A stretch of DNA of 45,962 bases from Lacticaseibacillus pantheris DSM 15945 = JCM 12539 = NBRC 106106 (GTDB taxonomy: Bacteria; Bacillota; Bacilli; Lactobacillales; Lactobacillaceae), in contig NZ_BBAI01000019.1 of assembly GCF_001311175.1 (NCBI RefSeq), forward strand, positions 1 to 45,962. The letters are read 5' to 3'. Made by a program: the position numbers and the translations under genes. This document shows positions 39,560 through 45,962 of this stretch, one piece after another. Numbering within the stretch: position 1 is the first letter of the stretch; each line of letters begins with the position of its first letter. Under the pieces are notes generated by a model, which searched no databases, had not been told where the DNA came from, and saw only the letters and a program-made list of their open reading frames with translations.

Positions 39560-40150
39560 ATGACAGAACTAACGGTAAACGTAGCACAACAGTGGTTGGA
39601 CGGCTTTGCGGCCGCCATCGCTGAGCACAAGGACTACCTGAGCGAGCTGGACACCCCCATCGGTGACGGGGACCACGGTAGCAACATGGCGCGGGGCCTC
39701 GCCGCGGTGCAGGAAGCCGTGGATGGCAAGGAGTTTGCCAACCTGAAGGACCTGTTCAAGTCCGTGGCAATGGCGCTGATTAGCAAAGTTGGTGGTGCAT
39801 CCGGCCCCCTGTACGGCACGGCCTTCCTGGAGATGGCCAAGCTGGGTGACACGGATAGCGACCTGGGTGACTTACTCGCGGCGGCTTTGGCCGGCATCGA
39901 GAAGCGCGGCGGGGCTACGCCTGGCGACAAGACGATGGTCGACGTGTGGACGCCGGTTGTCCAGGCCGTCCAGGCTGGTGGCTTGAAGCAAAGTGACGTC
40001 GACGCCGCGGTCAACTCCACGGAAGCCATGGTGGCACGTAAAGGGCGGGCGTCATACCTGGGCGAACGGTCCGTGGGCCACCTGGATCCCGGTAGCATGT
40101 CGAGCGGCTACCTGTTCACAGCGTTGATTAACACGGGGGTGTTCGCATGA
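39560..40150 (+). CDS. dhaL: Dihydroxyacetone kinase ADP-binding subunit DhaL
   Basis: The protein is 196 aa. The Mg-ADP-binding aspartates lie in LDTPIGDGDHGSNMARG, and ASGPLYGTAFL and GDKTMVDVWTP are conserved. DhaL carries ADP as a cofactor, is rephosphorylated by DhaM and transfers phosphate to dihydroxyacetone on DhaK. The ATG follows AAAGGAGG, 13 bp after dhaK. Its stop overlaps the dhaM start as ATGA. The frame is intact. Confidence 0.94.
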   Translation: MTELTVNVAQQWLDGFAAAIAEHKDYLSELDTPIGDGDHGSNMARGLAAVQEAVDGKEFANLKDLFKSVAMALISKVGGASGPLYGTAFLEMAKLGDTDSDLGDLLAAALAGIEKRGGATPGDKTMVDVWTPVVQAVQAGGLKQSDVDAAVNSTEAMVARKGRASYLGERSVGHLDPGSMSSGYLFTALINTGVFA

Positions 40151-40515
40151 GTTATGGAATTGTTGTTGCCTCCCACGTGGAGGACATTGCCCGCGGGGTC
40201 GCGAACCTCGCGCAACAGGCCGCTAAGGACGTCCCCATCACCTTTGCCGGGGGAACGGACGATGGTGGTATCGGTAGCAGCATGACCAAAATTAGTGCGG
40301 CGATTGATGCCAACGGTGCCGACGAACTGCTCGCTTTTTACGACCTGGGTAGTGCCAAGATGAACCTCGACATGGCCGTGGAGTTGGCGGACAAGCCCGT
40401 GCACGTGTACGATGTGGCCCTAGTTGAGGGGGCATACAGCGCCGCAACGTTAGCTGGCGCAGGTTTGGACCTGGCTGGAATCGAGGCCCAATTAGCGCCG
40501 TTGAAGATTAAGTAG
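40147..40515 (+). CDS. dhaM: PTS-dependent phosphotransfer subunit DhaM
   Basis: The 122-aa EIIA-Man-like domain starts MSYGIVVASHVEDIARG, with the phosphorylatable histidine at about residue 10, and has FAGGTDDGGIGSS. It passes phosphate from HPr to DhaL-ADP. This is the short Gram-positive form without the HPr and EI-like extensions of enterobacterial DhaM. It is translationally coupled to dhaL. Confidence 0.92.
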   Translation: MSYGIVVASHVEDIARGVANLAQQAAKDVPITFAGGTDDGGIGSSMTKISAAIDANGADELLAFYDLGSAKMNLDMAVELADKPVHVYDVALVEGAYSAATLAGAGLDLAGIEAQLAPLKIK

Positions 40516-40528
40516 GGAGGTGTCGATA

Positions 40529-41239
40529 ATGAGTGGATTTATGGGTGAGTTTCTGGGCACGCTGGTGCTGATTGTCTTTGGTGTCGGCAGTGGCGCGGCC
40601 ACTAACCTGAAGGGTAATTACGCCCGCAACCAAAACTGGACCTTCATTGCGTTGGCGTGGGGTTTGGCCGTAACTTTTGGTGTGTACGTGGCCGGGCAGT
40701 TCGGTTCGCAGGGACACTTGAATCCGGCCGTGACCATCGGCTTTGCGGCCTTTGGCTTCTTCCCGTGGTCGCAGGTGGGTGGCTACCTGCTGGGACAGTT
40801 TCTGGGGGCGTTTCTCGGCGCCGTCATTGTGATGATTCAGTACTATCCACACTTCAAAGGTGCGCGTGGCGGTGCAGCCGATGGCAATTCCGTGGGCATC
40901 TTTGCGACCGGGCCCGCCATTAAGAACCCGATATTTAACTACCTGAGCGAAACCATCGCGACGTTCTTCTTCGTCTTTGTGTTGTTGAACCTGGGTAACT
41001 TTACTACCGGGTTGAAGCCGCTGATTGTTGGCCTACTGATTGTCGTCGTTGGCCAGACACTCGGTGGGACGACCGGATTTGCGATTAATCCAGCGCGTGA
41101 CTTTGCCCCACGCCTGGCGTACGCAATTCTGCCGGTGCCGAATAAGGGTAGCGCCAACTGGAGCTACGCGTGGGTGCCGATTCTCGGACCGCTGAGTGGT
41201 GGGCTAATAGCCGCGGCGGTTGAGGCATTACTGAAATAA
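40529..41239 (+). CDS. glpF: Glycerol/dihydroxyacetone facilitator (aquaporin family)
   Basis: The product is about 236 aa with six spans and two half-helices. The pore motifs are HLNPAVTIGF and INPARDFAPRL; the Asp after the second NPAR is the hallmark of the glycerol-conducting class. It probably admits dihydroxyacetone or glycerol for the kinase encoded by the same operon. The ATG at 40529 follows AGGGAGGTG. A terminator follows. Confidence 0.92.
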   Translation: MSGFMGEFLGTLVLIVFGVGSGAATNLKGNYARNQNWTFIALAWGLAVTFGVYVAGQFGSQGHLNPAVTIGFAAFGFFPWSQVGGYLLGQFLGAFLGAVIVMIQYYPHFKGARGGAADGNSVGIFATGPAIKNPIFNYLSETIATFFFVFVLLNLGNFTTGLKPLIVGLLIVVVGQTLGGTTGFAINPARDFAPRLAYAILPVPNKGSANWSYAWVPILGPLSGGLIAAAVEALLK

Positions 41240-41253
41240 TGATTTGATTAATG

Positions 41254-41277
41254 AGGCTGCGGATTCGCAGCCTTTTT
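41254..41277 (+). terminator. Terminator of the dhaKLM-glpF operon
   Basis: A perfect AGGCTGCG/CGCAGCCT stem around GATT is followed by TTTTT. Confidence 0.9.
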
Positions 41278-41351
41278 GAGTGGATTGGCTGTTGTAGATT
41301 ACTTAAAGTGTAATTATAGATGGTTCTAACGAATCTGGTGATAGTAAAAGC

Positions 41352-41620
41352 ATAGCTGAATAGTTGATTGCATAGCTACTGGCTATAAAGTATAGCTGAA
41401 GTACTGATTGGGCAGTTGATAGGGGAATAATTATAGCCGAATCGGTGATTATATAGTTAAAGTCCCTATCTAATAGCCAGCATTTGAGGTACATAGCTGA
41501 GCAGCCAATTGTATAGCTGTTGGCGATAAAGTATAGCTGAAATGCTGATTTAATAGTTGGTAGCTATAAAGCATAGCAAGGTTAGTGATTGACACGTTAT
41601 ATACATGACACATAGCTGAG
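41352..41620. repeat. Degenerate tandem array with a 20-bp period
   Basis: The core ATAGCTGA recurs at 41352, 41372, 41392, (41412), 41433, 41453, 41473, 41493, 41513, 41533, 41553, 41573, (41593) and 41612. The spacing is 20 bp with one-base slips only before 41433 and before 41612. A higher-order 40-bp unit ending in TGATT also shows: two 44-bp segments, 41366-41409 and 41507-41550, match at about 37 positions. No open frame follows the repeat. It fills the space between the glpF terminator and a HicB-like ribbon-helix-helix remnant. It may be an iteron/centromere/operator-like binding array or a minisatellite. Confidence 0.75.
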
Positions 41621-41630
41621 AGCCATAGCG

Positions 41631-41879
41631 TTGAGTATTTGGCGGCCAATGAGTCGATCGTTTAACATGACTGAATGGTTACGGGAAAAGGCACTGTACC
41701 GTGCACGCGAGCGTAAGGTGCGGATGAACATTATGGTGCCGGTATCACTACGAGACGAGGCCCGGAAGCAGGGTATCAACGGGAGCAAAGTGGCGACCGA
41801 AGCTCTAGCGCAGTTGCTGGGTCAGTCACTGATTAAATTTGTCTTCTTGGCGAACTTATTAGCTGGTAATCACAGCTAA
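41631..41879 (+). pseudogene. Ribbon-helix-helix ORF, probable HicB C-terminal remnant
   Basis: The central part RMNIMVPVSLRDEARKQGIN plus SKVATEAL closely parallels the C-terminal ribbon-helix-helix of the HicB encoded at 4545 (RNITLPAYLNELAKQRGIN, VSAVATAAL). The typical HicB N-terminal half is missing and no hicA is adjacent. The start is uncertain: TTG 41631, ATG 41649, ATG 41667 or ATG 41722 (after AAGGTG). The last codons run into a terminator hairpin. It is either a decayed hicB or a small free-standing DNA-binding protein. Confidence 0.5.
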
Positions 41880-41895
41880 TAAGTCCGCTTTTTTT
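41850..41895 (+). terminator. Strong terminator after the ribbon-helix-helix ORF
   Basis: GCGAACTTATTAGCTG and CAGCTAATAAGTCCGC form a 16-bp stem (one G-U) followed by seven T. Confidence 0.85.
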
Positions 41896-41940
41896 GATGT
41901 GGTGTGTTGAACAGTACCGGGTTGTGGCCGGGCGCAACGC

Positions 41941-41972
41941 AAAAAGCGTGGACCGCTGCGGCCCACGCTTTG
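41941..41972 (-). terminator. Terminator of the metE-metF operon
   Basis: On the minus strand an AAAGCGTGG/CCACGCTTT stem is followed by a T-run, 15 bp after the metF stop. Confidence 0.85.
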
Positions 41973-41986
41973 TTACGTCTGTATAT

Positions 41987-42855
41987 TTATGCCCGTACAA
42001 TATTTCTAGTCGCCTCAATAATCCGCGCGGCGACCTCCGGATTGTCCATGGTGTATAGGTGGATACCGTCCACACCGTGGGCCAGGAGGTCGACAATTTG
42101 GTCGATGGCGTAGGCGATACCCGCGTCCCGGAGCGCCTCCGGTTTATCGGCAAACCGGTTGATCAGGGCCTGTAACTTTTCTGGAATCGTCACGCCGGCC
42201 ATCATGTGGGCCGCCTGCTTGGCCGTCATCAGGGGCATAATCCCGGCCTCAATGGGCACCGTAATCCCGGCAAAACGGCAGCGCTCCTGGAAGTGGTAAA
42301 ACTCCTGGTTGTCGTAAAACAACTGTGTGATCAGTTCGCTGGTGCCCGCATCCACTTTGCGTTTCAGGTTCTGGATGTCCGCCAACGAATCGGCTGACTC
42401 CGGGTGCCCTCGGGGTAGCAGGCCCCAATCACGTTGAAATCACCCCGCGTGTGGATGTAGCTCACCAGGTCGCTCGCGAACGGAAAGTCGTTGCTGGTAC
42501 GGCCCGTCGCGGGGATATCCCCGCGCAGCGCCAGGATGTTCTGGATGCCCGCATTTTGTAAATCGTTCAACAAACCGTCCACGTCCCCACGACTGAGCTT
42601 AGCTGCGGGCAGGTGCACGACGGGCTCAATACCGTACTTATCGCGAATCAGCGTGGCGATGGCAATGGTGCTATCCTTCGCCGCCAGCCCCGCGTTGCGA
42701 AAGGTTACCGAGACAAAGTCAGGTTGGACGCGCTGCAATACCTCCAGGGTGTCACAGACTTTTTGCGTTGCGTTTGGCGCGGTGAGGTCTCGTGGTGGGA
42801 AGACTTCAAAGGAGAAGACGGGCTGATCACGGGTGAATAGTTGGCTAGTTTTCAT
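41987..42855 (-). CDS. metF: Methylenetetrahydrofolate reductase (one frame break)
   Basis: The FAD-dependent MTHFR makes 5-methyltetrahydrofolate, the methyl donor for MetE. Motifs include [42 protein letters not shown] and [14 protein letters not shown]. One G is missing from a G-run near 42407; adding it joins the two halves as [16 protein letters not shown]. It is about 289 aa, normal for MetF. The start ATG lies inside the last codons of metE (11-bp overlap), so the two are co-translated, and both are under the T-box upstream of metE. Confidence 0.9.
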
Positions 42856-45127
42856 GGCCTTCCAGTTCCTTTCGTACTTGCTTGGCGGCTTTGACCAAGT
42901 TAATCAGACTCGCCTTTGTTTCGGGTTCCTCGCGGGTCTTCAAACCACAGTCGGGGTTAATCCAAACGTGGCTGGCCGGAATCTTGGCCAGAATTCGGTG
43001 GATAACGTCCACAATTTCCTGCTCGGACGGGATGCGGGGTGAGTGAATGTCGTAAACGCCGGGACCAACGTGGGTTTCAAAGTGATGTTCCTTGAGTACG
43101 TCTAGCAGCGTCAGGTCGGCCCGGCTGGCTTCAAAGGAGATGACGTCCGCGTCCAGGTCGTCGATAGCCTGAATGATATCGCCGAATTCGCTGTAGCACA
43201 TGTGCGTGTGGATTTGTGTGGTTGGTTGTACCTTGCTGGCGACAAGCCGGAATGCGGGTACGGCCCAATCGAGGTACCGGCTAAACCAGTCTTGTTTGCG
43301 TAGCGGCAGTTTTTCACGCAGTGCGGCCTCGTCAATCTGAATAATCTTGATGCCGTTCCGTTCAAGGTCGAGCACCTCGTCTTGCAGGGCGAGGGCAATC
43401 TGCTTGGTTGATATTTCCCGGGAAATATCCTCGCGTGGGAACGACCAGTTGAGGATGGTTACGGGACCCGTCAGCATTCCCTTCATGATGTGGTCCGTCT
43501 GACTTTGGGCAAAGACGGATTCCTTAACCGTAATCGGCTCGCGGCGAGACACGTCACCCCAGATAATGGGTGGCTTCACACCGCGTGTACCGTATGATTG
43601 TACCCAACCGTTCTCGGTGAAGCGGAACCCGTCCAGATGCTCACCAAAGTATTCAACCATGTCGTTCCGTTCAAATTCACCGTGGACCAACACATCCAGC
43701 CCGATATCTTCCTGGAACTTAATCCACCGCTTCGTTTCCTCGTTATTGAAGGCATCGTACTGCGCCCGGGTAATCTCCCCACGGCGGAGCTGGGCGCGAT
43801 TCTTACGCACAGCCGGCGACTGGGGGAAGCTACCGATGGTGGTGGTGGGCAGTTCAGGGAGGTTAAATTCGGCCTTCTGAATCGCCAACCGCTCCTTGCG
43901 TGCAGGTAGGCGCGTGTAGTCAGCGTCGGTCAAAGCGGCAATCTTGGCGTTGAGGCTGGCGTTTTCTTCGTAACGTGGTTGTGTGAAGAGGTCGGCGTTG
44001 CGCTGGAGCAGGTCGCCTTGCTCACCGTTACTACGAATCGTATCCAGTTCGTGTAGCTCGGTGAGTTTCTCGGCTGCGAAGGCGAGGTATTACTTTTCCT
44101 GTTCCGGTAACTTGGTCTCATTAGCCAGCGTGTACGGCACGTGTAGTAGCGAACAGGATGTGGTCAGCACTACCGGAGCCGTCGTGTTGCTTGTGGCTTG
44201 GCCCAATACCTTGAGCGTATCGGTGTAGTTTGCCTTCCAAATATTTTTACCGTTGATGACCCCGGCGAATAGCGTCTTGTCATCCGGGAAGGGGTGCTCG
44301 CGGAGCACGTCCAGGTTGGTCGCACCTTCAACCAAATCAAGTCCGATGCCGTCAAAGTCGAGGGCGTACAGCGTGGTGGCAGAGTCCCGGACATCACCAA
44401 AGTAGGTTTGCAACAAGACTTTTAGGTTGCCTTTGCCTGCGAGAATCCCCTGGTACAGGTCGGTAAAGATGGCCCGGTCGGCGTCCGTTTGGTCGTAAAC
44501 GAGTGCGGGCTCGTCGATTTGCACCCACTGTGCGCCCAGATCGTTCAGCCGTCCCAGAATTTCGCGGTACGCGTTGGTGAGGCTAGTAACAAAGTCGGCT
44601 GGCCGCCGTCCGTCCACGAAGCGCGCGAGGCGGAGCAGTGTGTATGGGCCAACCAGCGTCGGACGGGTAGTGATACCGAGCGCCTGTGCTTCTTTGAACT
44701 CATCGAAGAGCTTATTACCGACTAGCTGTACGTTAGTGTCCTGGTCGAACTCAGGCACCAAGTAGTGGTAGTTAGTATTGAACCACTTCTTCATGGGCAG
44801 GGCCTTCACGTCGCCAGCCGCCCCTTGGTAACCGCGGGCGAGAGCAAAATATTCGTCTAACGGACTTAGCCCCAGCTCCCGGTACCGCTGTGGGACAATG
44901 TTGAGCAGAAAGGCGGTGTCCAGGGTTGTGTCAAAGAAGGAGAAGTCGCCGCTAGGAATCTGATCGATGCCCGCATCCTGGATGGCCCGCCAGTTTTGTT
45001 GGCGTAGGGTGGCCGCGGTGGCGTTAAGCTCGTCGGCGGTGATTTGGTGCTTGAAGTACTTCTGCGTTGCAAACTTTAATTCGCGGTGCTCGCCGATGCG
45101 TGGGAAGCCGATAATTGTTGTGGTCAT
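42845..45127 (-). CDS. metE: Cobalamin-independent methionine synthase, with an in-frame TAA
   Basis: MetE transfers a methyl group from 5-methyltetrahydrofolate (polyglutamate) to homocysteine. The N-terminal domain starts [20 protein letters not shown]. The C-terminal catalytic domain holds the zinc ligands in [13 protein letters not shown] and [11 protein letters not shown] and the motif [10 protein letters not shown]. The two halves are in the same frame but are separated by a TAA at 44090-44092 between PEQEK and YLAFAAEKL, about codon 346 of 760. This is a point nonsense change, not an indel. It could be a sequence error or a genuine loss of function. The ATG at 45127 follows TTTGGAGGAATC. 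Confidence 0.88.
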
Positions 45128-45171
45128 ATTGATTCCTCCAAAGAATGTTAGTGTGAATGATGGGGACGATG

Positions 45172-45480
45172 GGTGCAAAAAAAGCCGCCCTGGACAGCAC
45201 AAAGAATGTGCAATTCAAGGGCGACAACGCGCGGTACCACCTTGTTTCGTCAGCGCCTCGCAGCGTTGACCTCAACTGGTTGCGGACACTCTGTGCCGAC
45301 AACCCGCCGCGATAATGGGCGGACCCAGGCTAACTTTGCTTGCGCTCAGCCAGCCAACTACGTGCATGGACCATCTTCGGACGCGCCACGTTACGACCTT
45401 TGCACCACCGGTCGTTCGCTGTGTACGCGGGTATGCGTCCTACTCATCCTGCCATCACTTTTTATGTTGGCCCTAGCTTA
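45172..45480 (-). ncRNA. Methionine-specific T-box leader
   Basis: On the minus strand the leader contains the hallmark T-box sequence AAGGTGGTACCGCG (45230-45243), a stem I region with CCGGTGGTGCAAAGG, and an AUG specifier in GAAGATGGTCC (codon at 45372-45374). It ends in a GTCGCCC...GGGCGGC terminator followed by seven T (about 45177-45225). Uncharged tRNA-Met would pair with both specifier and T-box and permit read-through into metE-metF. The methionine codon agrees with the genes controlled. Confidence 0.92.
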
Positions 45481-45503
45481 GAGCGTTGGCGGGCGGGTGT
45501 CAA
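45475..45503 (-). promoter_or_regulatory. Promoter of the metE-metF T-box transcript
   Basis: On the minus strand TTGACA (45498-45503) and TAAGCT (45475-45480) are separated by exactly 17 bp, just upstream of the T-box leader. Confidence 0.75.
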
Positions 45504-45962
45504 CTTGGCACCGGTGATATTGAAATCGTTTTCGTGGCTTTGTGCAGTGCTGAATGAGGAATAATTCTCCGCGGAAATGTTAGGCGATTGAGTACGTACC
45601 CGGACACTTGTTATGGAGAAAATGATGTGCATAAACGCCGTGAGAACAGCCTTTATCGGCCAATCATATTGGTGCTAATTGACGACTGGCAAGCGGCTTG
45701 CAGTCAGATAATTGGTTGAGTTGTGGGCTATTAATCAGTCTGTTGTATAGGCGTGGCCTATAGCCGGTGATAGAAAAGTAAAATGTCCTGCGAGGATAAT
45801 TGAGGCCTGAAGTACAGGTAGGAAACACGGTTGTGGGTACGGCTGAGATTGCTAAAAACATTTGCAGTTAATGGTCGCTCAAATTAAACACATCTAGTTA
45901 TTAAGGCCTAATCGTTGTGTGCGTATTCAGCCTCCAAGTAGAATAAAAACAAGGGCCGCCAG
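45504..45962. other. Right window edge without a recognised gene
   Basis: About 460 AT-rich bases without a credible coding frame. A few short motifs such as TATAGCCGGTGAT (about 45760) faintly resemble the 20-bp array at 41352-41620, but no periodicity is visible. Confidence 0.4.

Noticed and set aside
41352..41620. CRISPR array
   Set aside because: The 20-bp period leaves no room for conserved repeats plus unique spacers of usual size, units are degenerate, and no cas genes are nearby.
45664..45861. Minus-strand frame at the right edge as a gene
   Set aside because: No ribosome site and no protein-like character; the region is AT-rich and non-coding in appearance.

Overview
The window looks like chromosome from a moderately high-GC member of the Lactobacillaceae. 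The support is qualitative: Gram-positive Shine-Dalgarno sites, a methionine T-box, a CpsC/CpsD (BY-kinase) exopolysaccharide locus, cre-like boxes, a DhaS/DhaQ-controlled dihydroxyacetone kinase operon, and a sortase-anchored surface hydrolase. I cannot name the species. No rRNA, tRNA, CRISPR array, insertion sequence or replication origin was recognised.

Layout. (1) 0.4-7.6 kb is rich in toxin-antitoxin (TA) modules: an AbrB-type antitoxin with a RelE-like toxin, hicAB, and an alarmone-synthetase-fold protein (ToxSAS-like) followed by a Panacea-domain protein. Interleaved are two look-alike single-span membrane proteins and a glycerate permease/kinase pair. (2) trpS at 7.8-8.8 kb. (3) An exopolysaccharide (EPS) locus at 9.2-19.5 kb: cpsC, cpsD, priming glycosyltransferase, GT2, DUF6625 protein, EpsG-type polymerase, second GT2, Wzx flippase, GT4, galU. 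The core from 11.8 to 18.6 kb is clearly AT-richer than its GC-rich flanks and was probably exchanged as a cassette. (4) A membrane protein fused to a Nudix domain at 19.6-20.7 kb. (5) Two parallel sugar modules at 21.0-24.8 and 28.8-33.6 kb, each with a regulator, a class II ketose-bisphosphate aldolase and a fructose-type PTS permease; one has a DeoR regulator and the other a PRD regulator. Between them lie a wall-anchored GH20 hexosaminidase with an upstream NagR-type operator and a tagD gene. (6) A small island at 33.8-36.6 kb with a nuclease-helicase protein and two proteins of phage-like character. (7) The dha regulon at 36.9-41.2 kb: dhaQ-dhaS divergent from dhaK-dhaL-dhaM-glpF, with a DhaS operator in the intergenic region. 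(8) A striking array of about 14 units with a 20-bp period beside a HicB-like ribbon-helix-helix remnant at 41.35-41.9 kb. (9) metE-metF under a methionine T-box at 42.0-45.5 kb, on the minus strand.

An overriding feature is that more than thirty single-base frame breaks interrupt otherwise full-length, conserved genes. Most lie in A/T runs of 6-9 or in short G runs. Every coding run of exactly seven A or T can be read as having one base too many. Restoring the frames gives proteins of normal family length, so I treat these as probable sequence errors and give full-gene coordinates with the break positions. One defect, a TAA inside metE, is in frame and cannot be explained this way.
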